A stretch of 64,000 nt of DNA from Sepiola atlantica (taxonomy: Eukaryota > Mollusca > Cephalopoda > Sepiida > Sepiolidae), in assembly GCA_963556195.1 (NCBI GenBank), contig OY744525.1, positions 25,976,413 to 26,040,412 of the forward strand, written 5' to 3'. Numbering within the stretch: position 1 is the stretch's first letter; the number at the start of each line of letters is the position of its first letter. Below are positions 19,500 through 28,789 of this stretch, piece after piece. Under the pieces are notes generated by a model. It was not told the DNA's origin. It did no database searches and saw only the letters and a program-made list of their open reading frames with translations. A program made the translations under genes and the position numbers.

Positions 19500-20735
19500 T
19501 TTTTTCCACTAGACAATGTGTTTCTGAGCCAGAAGGAAAGGCTTAAAGAAGGAAGGATGGACGGCTGAAGAAGATTCTCTTAACTTCAATCGTTGAGCCG
19601 GGGGTTCACACCCCTGAGGGAGATGCCATTCATCATTGGTAGCCTTTATGATTTGTACTCGGCTGGTAACTTTCTTTTTTTTTTAACTTAGTTCATCCCA
19701 AACAAGGCAAGTTGCCACTGTAGATGCAAGGGGCTACTGAGAATTAGGGTGAAAGTTTTGGGGGTCATCCTAAATTGGGAGCTATGCAGCGAGATGCCTG
19801 TTCACATTAGTTTTAAATATTTGCATGTCAGTACAGTCTGGGAAACAGGGAGCAAGGAGGGAGTTCCAAAGGCCAGCGGCTCAAGGAAAGAAACTATTGG
19901 AGTAGAAGGCTCTCCGGCATCTGGTAGCCTCCACAGTGAATGCGTGAGATTTAGCTGGTTGTCGGATTGGTCGAGTGTATTTACGTCGAGGGGCACCAGA
20001 GCTGCAAGTTCATCGGAGCACATTCCATTGAAGTACTTGTAAATTAAGCACAAGGATGCAACATTGTTGCGATGGGACAGAGACTGGAGTTTGGTGGATA
20101 GTGTGGGACCTATTAGATTAGATACTCTTTTTTGGACCTTGTCTAAGAGGGAGAGACTGGGGAATGGTGCACCAGTCCAGATATGACAACTTCCTATCTC
20201 ACATCTGCAGAAAGGAATTGCAGGTTTTTCAGGTGAGCTACTTCTCTACGAAGAGAGCAACCACCTGCATGTAAATCCTGTGAAAACTCAGGCTTGCTCG
20301 TTGCATCTCAAGAACTGGGAATCAAACTGACCTCTTAACATCACCTACTGTGGAATACCACTTACGAAATGCATCAACTCTGTCTACCTTGGCATAACGC
20401 TGTACTGCATTATCTCATTCAAGCAACACATAAAAATAAACGAAATTCAGAACAGCAATTTGAAATTTGAACAACACCTGCTGCTTGATCATTGGTTGCC
20501 TGAAGCTTACCTGCCTCTGTTGATTGGAGGACTTTCAAAAGCTGAATTTAAAGTTCATGAAAATTAAAGAAACCAGCATACACGAGTACTTCAGCTAGTT
20601 GAACATAACCCGACAGGATTTGAAGTCTGCGCAGCTAATTTCATAGTCTGCAAATGTATCCATTGCACCATACACATCTTGTGTTGTTGAAGCACTTGGA
20701 ATAATTAAACCATTCTAAAATTAATTCTTTTAAAA
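19500..20735 (+). mobile_element. LINE family F fragment, interrupted by a LINE A insertion
   Basis: 19500-19670 and 20191-20735 align in order with the uninterrupted copy at 21000-21965 (e.g. 'catcattggtagcctttatg' and 'ctcacatctgcagaaagg'). Plus-strand peptides such as 'NPVKTQACSLHLKNWESN' and 'INSVYLGITLYC' are LINE RT thumb-region motifs. Stops abound. The split is exact at the LINE A insertion point (19671-20187). Confidence 0.7.
19671..20190 (-). mobile_element. LINE family A 3' end inserted into LINE F
   Basis: The minus strand encodes 'MCLIYKYFNGMCSDELAALV' and 'TRAALVP'-like peptides and then the family A 3' UTR ('tctacagtggcaactt', 'gccttgtttgggatgaac') ending in an A run at 19671-19684 (T on plus). 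It is flanked by 'aactt' on both sides (19668-19672 and 20188-20192). It is 5'-truncated, typical of target-primed reverse transcription. Confidence 0.75.
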
Positions 20736-20984
20736 TAAATGTTTTTTTTTTGGGGGGGGGGGATTTCTACAACATTCTCTTGATATTATAATAGGATTTT
20801 TTTTTTTTTCGATAAAATAAATTTATAAGAAAAACTTGAAAATTTTCGAATAAACTTATTCTTTTAGTTGGATAGTAAAGGGCATACAAGACAGTGCTGT
20901 ATCTTATGGTGCTACTCTCCACATTCGTAAATGGTTGGGTAGGTTTTGTGGCCCTATCTGACCATAGCAGCTTTTGATTGCTCC

Positions 20985-22090
20985 ATTTCTCTTCTCAGGC
21001 AGCTAAATGTCTTCTAGATCCACAATGTGTTTTTGAGCTAGGCAGGATCGTTTAAGAAGAAAGATTTCTATGTTAATAGGAGAAGGTCATTCTCTATCTA
21101 TCTGCTCCATAGTTGTAGTCTAGTTTCTTACTGAGATATTGTTAGGGTCTGGACATGGCTGAGAAAGTTTTTCATTGAATTCAGTTGTTGATCTAGGGGT
21201 TAATATCTGTAGAGATGGCGTTCATCACTGGTAGTGTTTATGATCTCTACTCGGTTGGAAAATTCCCATCTCACATTTGCAGACGCAATAAAAGTGAGGA
21301 AATGCAGGTTGTTTAGGTGAGATACTCCTCTACTATGAAACCGAAGACTGTGAAGACTCAAGCCGGCTCGTTCCATCTTAGAAACCGGGAAGCCAACCGA
21401 TTTCTTAACATCACATAGTCTAGAATACCACTTGAGAACTGTATCAACCCTATCTACCTTGGAATAACTCCGGACTGCACCCTCTAATTCAAAAACACAA
21501 AATTTAAAGTCAGCTGCCAGAACAACTTACAGAAATTGACCACAGCATAAACTCTAAGATGTATTGCCTTAGCCCTGTGCTATTCCTCTGTAGAGTATGC
21601 ATGTCTTGTTTGAGAGAAATCAACTCATGCCATTATTGGCTGGATCCAGTGTTGAGCAACACTTGCTGCTTGATCACTGGTTGCCTGAAGCCTACCTGCT
21701 TTTATGAACTGGAGGACTTTCAAAATTCAAGAAAATTTTGATAAACTTTCAAAGTTCAAGAAAATTTTGATAAACTCAGCATAGACGGATACTTGAGCTA
21801 GTTGAACATAATCTGATAGGATTTGAAATCAGCTGTGCTGATTTCATCGTCTGCAAAGGTATCCATTGCACGCATAACATACACACAGACACACCTCGTG
21901 TTGTTGAAGCACTTTGAATAATTAAACCATTCTAAAGCTGCATTGAATAAAATTCATTATTTTGAGTAATTTTTAAAAATAAATGTTTTGCTGATTTCTA
22001 CAGCATTCTCTCGATATTATAATAGGATATTTCATTTGTATAAAATAAATTTATAAGAAAAAAAAAACTACAAAATTTTCGAATAAACTC
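20985..22090 (+). mobile_element. LINE family F, second copy (uninterrupted)
   Basis: Decayed reading gives 'NPVKTQ'-equivalent and 'LDPVLSNTCCLITGCLKPT', a conserved C-terminal LINE peptide, within the short open piece 21559-21741. The 3' region 'agcattctctcgatattata' and 'aaaattttcgaataaactc' also ends the first copy at 20775-20870. The internal 'caaagttcaagaaaattttg' is duplicated at 21720-21775. Dead element. Confidence 0.7.
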
Positions 22091-22435
22091 ATTCCTTTCA
22101 TTGTCACGATAATCTCCTGCGAATATTCCCATATTTTTTTTCTTCGTTCCACTTTTCCAGCACATTGTATACACTTCGTTTGGTATTCTCGAAGCAAGTT
22201 GTAAATTATAAAAAATTCTTCTCGTTTATTATATTCCGCATGAGTTGGTAAGTTTTTTTTTAAAATTCCTACGAGACGAGTTCTTAGAATTGACGAGAAT
22301 AAATAAAAAGAAAATTCTAACAAAACTGTGGATGGTGTCCAGACACCATTCAATTCATAAAGATAAAATCAAAATAATTACAAAAAAAACATGTATCAGT
22401 GCATATAAAATAAATGTTCATGTGGTAAAAGTGCA

Positions 22436-22437
<2 letters not shown>
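22091..22437. other. Spacer, nothing recognised
   Basis: AT-rich. Overlapping frames of 78-100 codons on opposite strands show no motif. Confidence 0.35.
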
Positions 22438-22473
<36 letters not shown>

Positions 22474-22923
22474 AGCTATGAAAATATATTTATGGCAATT
22501 AAGCTACACAGAGGCTTCCACGTTTCATGCCCGGGAGGGAATCTTCAGGCTAAAAGGCATGGAGTTATTTTTGCCGGGTGTTTTTATATACAAGGCTAGC
22601 TAGTTAACCAATCAGATTCTTTGTTGTTCTCTCAGCCAATCGGTGGGCTTCCCACGAACAAAGGTTTTGTTAGTGTTACTTCCTATATCCTGCTCTATTG
22701 TTCTGTTTTCTATGGATTGGCTTATATCCTGTTTCCTTTGTTGTGTCAATATGATGGGTGAATTTATTTTAACATGTGGTTCCTTGTATTTCTATTTTAG
22801 GTTTTAATTTTTAAATTGTTAAGTTTTTGTTTAGTTTTCTTTTTTACTTATTTGTTTATTTATTGATATATAAAAAAAATTATATCTCCTCATAAAATTT
22901 TATGTGGATACATGAAATACTAA

Positions 22924-22963
<40 letters not shown>

Positions 22964-23008
22964 ATTATTATTATCATTATTAATAAATAAATATTTTTAT
23001 ATCCATAT
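22438..23008. repeat. Two (TA)n arrays with a possible retroelement terminal region between
   Basis: (TA)n runs lie at 22438-22471 and 22930-22962. The sequence 22500-22560 ('ccacgtttcatgcccggg', 'gaatcttcaggctaaaagg') has a hammerhead-like spacing of CTGA and GAAA on the minus strand but an imperfect core. It may be a decayed Penelope-like terminal repeat. The rest is AT-rich and unassigned. Confidence 0.3.
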
Positions 23009-23014
23009 ACATAT

Positions 23015-23150
23015 ATATGTTTCGCGTTTTTATTTTACGGTCGTCAGTATGGACTTACGTAACCGTATCGTTGCTCGAACAACAAATCCACGTATTATGG
23101 ACCCTGGTATTCTAACCATCAGGCCATCGACCCGATCATGCTTTTAACTT
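23015..23150 (-). mobile_element. tRNA-derived SINE, minus strand
   Basis: The minus strand reads 'gatggcctgatggttagaat' (A-box-like TGGCCTGATGG) and later 'ttgttcgagcaacgatacgg' (B-box-like GTTCGAGC), about 45 bp apart. The tail 'gaccgtaaaataaaaacgcg' runs into a TA-rich stretch. The spacing is longer and the stems are weaker than in a real tRNA. Confidence 0.55.
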
Positions 23151-23304
23151 GAGAGAAAGGCTTTGTATATTACTGTAAACGAAAGTAGTTTGATTCTAAA
23201 GAGAATTCAATCTTCCAAAGAGAGAGAATCATGCAACGGTGCTAATTTCAATGACTCATCAATTTTTTTACTCTCGAAAGTGCTCAACGTAATTGGAGCT
23301 TAAT

Positions 23305-23481
23305 AATTATTCACAGATGGGGCAGCAGCCCATCCCCACTGTGTGCTTGTGGAGAGGAGCAGACAATGGAGCACATCATTGAAGTCTGCACTCTCCAACG
23401 ACTGAGAGGAGGATTAGCCACCCTCCACACAGCAGACCAGGAGGCTACTGCGTGGCTGAGGGACTTTGCATTCGCTAAATA
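23305..23481 (+). mobile_element. LINE family G, C-terminal zinc-motif end
   Basis: The plus strand encodes a peptide with 'CGEEQTMEHIIEVC' followed by 'LQRLRGGLATLHTADQEA' and 'WLRDFAFAK' then a stop. The C..C...H....C arrangement near the end of ORF2 is typical of jockey-like LINEs. Only the last ~55 codons remain. Confidence 0.65.
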
Positions 23482-23493
23482 AATAATAATTAT

Positions 23494-24185
23494 TATGAAA
23501 TTGGTTACCCTCTCGATATTGTTAATTCTAATATCGTTACCAAGATCACCCACTTTTATAAGCCTAAACTTTTTGGTCCTCCAAAATGTCCGGCATACCT
23601 CAAGATAATCATGGTTAGGTAATATTAGCATAAAATTTGCTAACCAAATTTCTGTATCTTTGCGTCAGTGTTATCAGGCATCTAACCCTAGCATTGTTTT
23701 TTCTGCTCGACCATTGTTAAAATCCGTTCATAAGAATGTTCTCCCACCCCAACATATCAGTAATATTATTTATCAATTTAAATGTTGGAGCGATGCCGTA
23801 TATGTGGGAAGCACAGTGCAAAGGTTTAAATCCAAAATAAAACAACACACACACCCCTGCAATACGCCAGGGCCGACTAAATAATTTAGTACACACATCC
23901 GAGTCAGCTATTACTGACCATCTTATAAATAGCGCCGAATGTGCATCGACTTACACTAGTGACTGGTTTTCCATCATAAGTAGATCACATTCGTTATTCC
24001 ACCTTAAAGTCCTGGAAGCAATATATATTAAATCATTCAAATACTCCCTTTGTAAACAAAAGGAGTGGCTTCTAGAACTCAATGTGATCCACTTGTGACC
24101 CCCCCCCCCCCAATTTTGTTTTTCCCTAAACTTGTCACTGGTGTTCATTCTACGTTTTTAAGTTTTTAGTCGTAGTGCATGAATT
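23494..24185 (+). pseudogene. Penelope-like element, C-terminal GIY-YIG region
   Basis: Two frames carry it. 23494-23600 gives 'YEIGYPLDIVNSNIV' and 'FYKPKLFGPPKCPAYLK'; 23660-23884 gives 'RPLLKSVHKNVLPPQHISN', 'IIYQFKCWSDAVYVGSTVQR' and 'FKSKIKQH'. The 'IYQF-C...YVGST..R...I.QH' pattern is a GIY-YIG endonuclease core as in Penelope-like elements. Further 3', 'FHLKVLEAIYIKSFKYSLC' is the element's terminal conserved peptide. A frameshift lies between 23600 and 23660 and a stop at 23882. The RT domain is missing. A hammerhead ribozyme follows at 24197. Confidence 0.75.
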
Positions 24186-24196
24186 ATTTCCACGTA

Positions 24197-24235
24197 TATA
24201 CTCTGATGAGTATGGACGAAAGCCGGCTTAGTATA
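24197..24235 (+). ncRNA. Type I hammerhead ribozyme in a Penelope-like terminal region
   Basis: All core parts are present in order: stem I strand TATACT (24197-24202), CTGATGA (24203-24209), stem II GT-ATGG-AC (24210-24217), GAAA (24218-24221), stem III GCC/GGC (24222-24227), TT (24228-24229), and stem I strand AGTATA (24230-24235), a perfect 6-bp match to the first strand. The predicted cut is after 24229. Stem III has no loop, as in the minimal Penelope-element hammerheads thought to work as dimers; GCCGGC is self-complementary. Activity of this copy is inferred, not shown. Confidence 0.85.
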
Positions 24236-24365
24236 GTCATGTATTTTTTTTTTTCCTCTCGTTTTTACACTTTCAATTTCATTCCACCCCCAAAAACGTC
24301 ACAAACGTCTATATTCCTTGCTTTAATAAAATTTTGTACCACTAGAAATTTATTTAATTATTATG

Positions 24366-24391
24366 TCATATATATATATATATATATATAT
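24366..24391. repeat. (TA)n microsatellite
   Basis: About 13 TA units lie downstream of the Penelope-like remnant. (TA)n next to such elements recurs in this window. Confidence 0.9.
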
Positions 24392-24586
24392 GACATTAAA
24401 CCACATATGGTGATGAAGCCTGAATTTTGGAAATTTAGGTACTGTTAAGTGACCCCTTTGTTTCCATTACTTCTAAGTCCACTCTAACCCAGAGTGGTAT
24501 TACATGTCCGGGTCCCATCTATGGGTTAAATAGAATGAATTGTTTATTAACTATTTATATATTGATATTAAGGAGATATAGTTTGC

Positions 24587-24904
24587 TTGAAGCATTGTGT
24601 GCAGTATGTATATAGAGGAGTATTAGAATGTTATCACAATGCAAGTAATGGAAATATTTCAGTGTTGCCTAATTATGTAGAACGTTCATCCTCCTGGATA
24701 AACCATTGCAGAAGCATGAATGTCATAAATCGCATGAAGGTTGGCCAGCTAAGGAAAACTCGGAAGCAAGTGATTGGACAAGACCATACAGAGTGGAATT
24801 TGGAGACTGCTGACCTGCTGAACCGTGAAAGGTGGAGAGTAAGATTGTGTAATATCATTGAACGTCTGATCCCTGAACAAGGGAAAAGTGACGTTAAATG
24901 AATA
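24587..24904 (+). mobile_element. LINE family H, C-terminal fragment
   Basis: The open stretch encodes 'NRMKVGQLRKTRKQVIGQDH', 'TEWNLETADLLNRERWRVR' and 'LCNIIERLIPEQGKSDVK', resembling the basic 'GRPRKTW...D...WNL' end of LINE ORF2. A related fragment is at 58260-58485. The first third has no recognisable match. Not a host gene in my reading. Confidence 0.5.
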
Positions 24905-25204
24905 GAAGAAAAAGAAGTCAACAAACGAAGTAATTTTGTTTTAATTTTTGCTAAATATTATTTGTTTAATCAAAACTTCTACACAATGATCTAATGTGTA
25001 TGACCGTGTTCCATGATATATTTTGAGGAAAGACCCCTTTATTGATGTATTGCTTACAGACTATTTATTTTAGTTGTATGCATTTGAAACACATTAAGCT
25101 ACAAACTATTTATATTCAGAAATTAAAGTATAAAAACCTATATTATCGAAATGACTGTATTCATCAATAAATAAACCAGGAATGGACGATATTTTTCTGT
25201 TTTA
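24905..25204. other. AT-rich spacer, nothing recognised
   Basis: No frame over 50 codons and no repeat match seen. Confidence 0.35.
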
Positions 25205-26395
25205 AATTAAAAAAAAAAATTTTTTTTTTTAACATGGTTCACCCCAAACAAGGCAGGCCGCCACTGTAGACGTAAGGGGCTACTGAGAAAAAAGAGAAGG
25301 GGAGAAGGTTGGGGGGGGGGGGTCAGCCTAAATTGTGATCTGTGCAGCGAGATGTCTGTTTACATTAGTTTTAAATTTCTGCACGTCAGTACTGACGGGG
25401 AAACAGGGGGCAGGGAGGGAGTTCCAGAGGCCAGCAGCACGAGGAAAGAAGCTATTTAAGTAGAAGGCTCTCCGGCATTTGGGGACCTCCACAGTGAATG
25501 AATGAGATTTAGTTGATTGTCAAGTTAGTCTAGTGAATTTACGTCGAGGAGGCACCAGAGTAGCCAATTCATCGGAGCATAATCCATTGAAGTATTTGTA
25601 AAACAAACATAAGGATGCTACATTGCGGCGATGGGACAGGGACTGGAGCTTGGTTGACAGTGAGGGACTTATTAGGTTGGCGACTCTTTTTTTGACCTTG
25701 TCAAGGAAGGAGAGACTAGTAGATGATGTACCAGCCCAGATGTGACAACAATACTCCATGCATGGGCGTATGGTAGCTTTGTAGAGATACAGGATAATGT
25801 CAGGTGTGAGGAGTTTACTAGCACGGTAGAGGGAGCCAATCTTCTTTGCGGCAGCCTTGGCAATGTCTTCAATGTATTTGTTCCAATTCATGTTACCTGT
25901 GAAGGTTAGGCCGAGGAGTTTGAATGATGAACTCTCAGGTAGGGTGTTATTTGCCATGACCATCGGTGGTTGGAGAGGCTTCTTGTAGTTGTTGAAGGAA
26001 AGGAGCTTTGTCTTTGCGGCATTAAAAGTTACCAACCATTTATGGCCCAAATCCACTACAGCCTCGAGGTCATTTTCTAAAGATTCAGCCATTGCCTCGG
26101 ATATGATCACATCTGTTTTGCCAACATGGTGAGAGTAAAGCGTGGTGTCGTCAGCAAATAAACCAATCTCAGACTATGTCATCAGGGAGATCGTTTATAT
26201 AGATCAGGAACAACAAAGGTCCAAGGATAGATCCCTGGGGTACACTAGCATTTATGACATGTTGCTTAGATGAACGACCATCGAGGACAACCTGGATTTT
26301 TCTTTTGTTTAGGAAGGATCTAATTATATTAAGTAGTTGCCCAGTAATACCGTATGAGCGTATTTTCAGGAATCAAGCCAAACCAGCCAAAGTAT
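25205..26395 (-). mobile_element. LINE family A, 3' half, best-preserved copy
   Basis: From 26395 downward: 'SYGITGQLLNIIRSFLNKRK', 'VVLDGRSSKQHVINASVPQG', 'SILGPLLFLIYINDLPDDIV' (the RT PQGS..GP..F box), a shifted catalytic box, then an open stretch 26110-25520 (196 codons) with 'GHKWLVTFNAAKTKLLSF', 'MEYCCHIWAGTSSTSL', 'LSHRRNVASLCLFYKYFNGL' and 'CSDELATLVPP'. The 3' UTR ends at 25215 with a poly-A (T on plus). Jockey/CR1-like. One frameshift near the catalytic box inactivates it. Confidence 0.85.
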
Positions 26396-26396
26396 A

Positions 26397-26989
26397 AAAC
26401 TATTTTTTACAGCTTTTAAGAAACGTGAACAGTAAAAGTGCAGAGAATAGTTAACAGTTGAGAAACCGTAAAAACAACAACAACAAATGACTTATACCAA
26501 ACGCAGTAAAATTTAATTGTCTACCGACCTATTTACTTTTAACATGTTGAAACTGTTTTTAAGCTTTTTTTTTCTTTCAAAATTTTATTTTGTTTAAAGC
26601 TGTCTTCACGACGCACGAGAAAAAAATGTCTGCTTGTCACTCAACTGTTTGGGGGGAGGGGCTTTATTCTGGAAAAAATAGTAAAAAAAAAAATGAATGC
26701 CTTACCCTACCATTAACCAGTCCGAGTTGAAAGCACCCCCCCTTTCCTCGGACTTATGGTTAGTGCTAGATAGAGAGAGCTTTGAAAGAAATATAATTTT
26801 GAAATAACAAAAACTTGAAAATAGTTTCAGAAAGTTAAAAGTATACAGGTCGATAGAAAATTAAATTTTAATCCATTTAGTAAAAGTTATTTCTTGTACA
26901 TTTTATTGTTTTTATTTAGATTAACTATACTGCACTTTTACCGTTATTTTTCTTAAAAGCTGTAAAAAATAGTTTTGTGTTTGCTTTGG
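26397..26989. mobile_element. ~590-bp foldback element with ~230-bp imperfect arms
   Basis: The left arm begins CCAAAG and 'aaaactattttttacagctt'; the right arm ends with the complement, 'aagctgtaaaaaatagtttt' ... CTTTGG. Further matching blocks include 'gtaaaagtgcag', 'aaatttaattgtct'/'aatttaattttct' and 'cgacctatttacttttaac'. Arms are roughly 75-80% alike. The centre (about 26620-26770) has G and C runs. No transposase is present. It abuts the 5' limit of the LINE A copy. Confidence 0.7.
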
Positions 26990-27070
26990 TGACATATCAT
27001 CCCTTTTCGGGTTATTTAATCATGAATCCAGTCATTTTGGTGAAAATTTTTGACACTTCAATTTCTTAAT
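26985..27070 (+). mobile_element. Fragment of SINE-like family R4
   Basis: 'gacatatcatcccttttcgg' and 'gttatttaatcatgaatcc' are a diverged form of the R4 start at 43038. Confidence 0.4.
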
Positions 27071-27129
27071 ATGAATGGTTTGTAGATTAATGTGTTTTGC
27101 GTGCATATAACTTAAATAAATAGTTTATA

Positions 27130-27340
27130 AACGATATAGAAACAATCTATAAACAATTATTTTCCATTTAATCCATAGAGAAATAATCTATAAACAATTA
27201 TTTTCCATTTAATCCATAGATGAGATCCTGGACTTGAGAGAAGTGGCAACAATGAGGTAACTTCACAATTCTCAGATCTCCAAAATTGAGGCCTCACCAC
27301 TGTATGTAGTTTAATGTCATATATACATGTGTGTGTGTTA
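27130..27340 (+). repeat. Repeat R2 copy with a local 56-bp duplication
   Basis: 'caatctataaacaattattt' plus 'tccatttaatccatagag' occurs twice in a row (27142 and 27184). It is followed by R2-like 'aattgaggcctcaccactg'. Confidence 0.5.
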
Positions 27341-27539
27341 GAATAGTACCGCTGTCACTAGGAATAGTGAAGAGGGAATGCTTTTGTATTGTTAGTAGTG
27401 GGGTCTGTTTCTGTGAATGGCCTATATAAATTGTGTTTTTTTAGCTTGCATTGTATTATTAATGTCGAATATACATGTGTATTTTTCCATGTATAAATGA
27501 CTGCTAAAAGCTTTTTTGGAATGTATATGTATGCATGAT

Positions 27540-27542
<3 letters not shown>

Positions 27543-27613
<71 letters not shown>

Positions 27614-27632
27614 TTCCTTTTTAATATATGTG

Positions 27633-27675
<43 letters not shown>
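27543..27675. repeat. Two long (TA)n arrays
   Basis: (TA)n at 27543-27611 and 27637-27674 are separated by 'tgcttcctttttaatatatg'. A related phrase, 'tgcttcttttattaatata', follows the array at 28085-28131, so the array and its flank were duplicated. Confidence 0.9.
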
Positions 27676-27682
27676 TTCTTTT

Positions 27683-28079
27683 TTGAATATGTAGGTAAAA
27701 ATAATTTAATATTATTTATTTAAAATTAATATTGTTATAAGCCCCTTCAATAAGATTTAAGTTGAACCCTGTTCAGGGAAGTTAAAAATAGACTGACATG
27801 TAACTATAAGGCATATTCCGATAACGTTCGTAGAATCTTTAGTCAGTCTTTCTAGATATGCCGCCCTTCGCATAAACAGAACTTAAATTCCATTATGGTA
27901 ATGTCTCGTGGCCTAATTGTTACAGCGCTTGCTTACGGAGTCTAAGTTGATTCTGTGACAGGGGTTCGAACCGTGCGACTGTCTGAGATTATCATCCCTA
28001 CATTGATGAGAGCGAATCTTGAAACGCTGGCATATGTAGGTAAAAATAATTTAATATCATTTATTTAAAATTAATATTG

Positions 28080-28080
<1 letters not shown>
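27683..28080 (+). mobile_element. tRNA-derived SINE flanked by 48-bp near-identical repeats
   Basis: An A box TGGCCTAATTGT (27909-27920) and a B box GGTTCGAACC (27963-27972) mark a Pol III internal promoter, 42 bp apart. The sequence lacks a foldable acceptor stem, so it is not a real tRNA. 'atatgtaggtaaaaataatt' plus 28 more bases occurs on both sides (27687 and 28032) with one difference. That is long for a target duplication and may reflect a local tandem duplication. The B box is a perfect 10-bp palindrome. Confidence 0.6.

Positions 28081-28084
<4 letters not shown>

Positions 28085-28131
<47 letters not shown>
28085..28131. repeat. (TA)n microsatellite
   Basis: About 23 TA units follow the second 48-bp flank of the SINE. 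Confidence 0.9.
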
Positions 28132-28133
<2 letters not shown>

Positions 28134-28158
28134 TGCATGCTTCTTTTATTAATATATA

Positions 28159-28655
28159 CTAGAAAAATACCTGTTCCAGGACGGATATAAGCAATAAATA
28201 TAGAATTAGTTTTTAATTTTAAGCTTTTTCTTTCTTTGCGGGGTATGGTACGGTTTTGGTGGAACCTTCCCTAAATGGTAAAGTTTACAAAAGAAAGAAA
28301 TAATATGCCGCTGTTACTCATCCTGTTGCCTAGAATACATTTTCCATAATAAGTTTAATAGTTTAGAATCTTACTAAGCACATACATATTATTGACGCTC
28401 ACGCACGTGCACCGATCCTTTTAAAAATGTATTATTTAATATAACTCTAAATTTGACGAAGAACAATTCTTTTCTCTCGTAAATTTTTTGTATCTAACTT
28501 ATTTTAAAAGTTTTTAGGGGGCGGGGGCAAGTTTGGGTGGGCGTATCCTTTAAAGAAATAAGGTGCCAATTTCACTCACCGTGTTGCAAAAAATATATTC
28601 CAAAATTTATAATGATCTATTCATTAGTTTAGAAGTTTATCCTGTACAACGAAAG

Positions 28656-28704
<49 letters not shown>

Positions 28705-28705
28705 A
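28159..28705 (-). mobile_element. Helitron family A, minus-strand copy
   Basis: The minus-strand 3' end reads CCTG-GAA-CAGG, 'tatttttCTAG' then T, with CTAG at 28159-28162. The 5' region 'ggataaacttctaaactaat' and 'atcattataaattttgg' is preceded by a (TA)n array (28659-28700) that replaces the usual TATATA start. A 'ctttaaaggatacgcccacc' block is within. No Rep/helicase frame. Confidence 0.65.
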
Positions 28706-28789
28706 TATGCACAGATTGGAACGATCACAGACTTTACAAATCAGATCATAAAATAGGTAATCCTAAAAGACATGGAAATTAGTACAAGT

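Noticed and set aside
22500..22545. Hammerhead ribozyme on the minus strand (CTGAAGA ... GAAA)
   Set aside because: CTGAAGA and GAAA are present, but stem II would have to start with a mismatch and no matching stem I strands were found. At best a decayed motif.
27903..27985. A tRNA gene
   Set aside because: A and B boxes are good but acceptor and anticodon stems do not pair, and the sequence continues into a SINE body.
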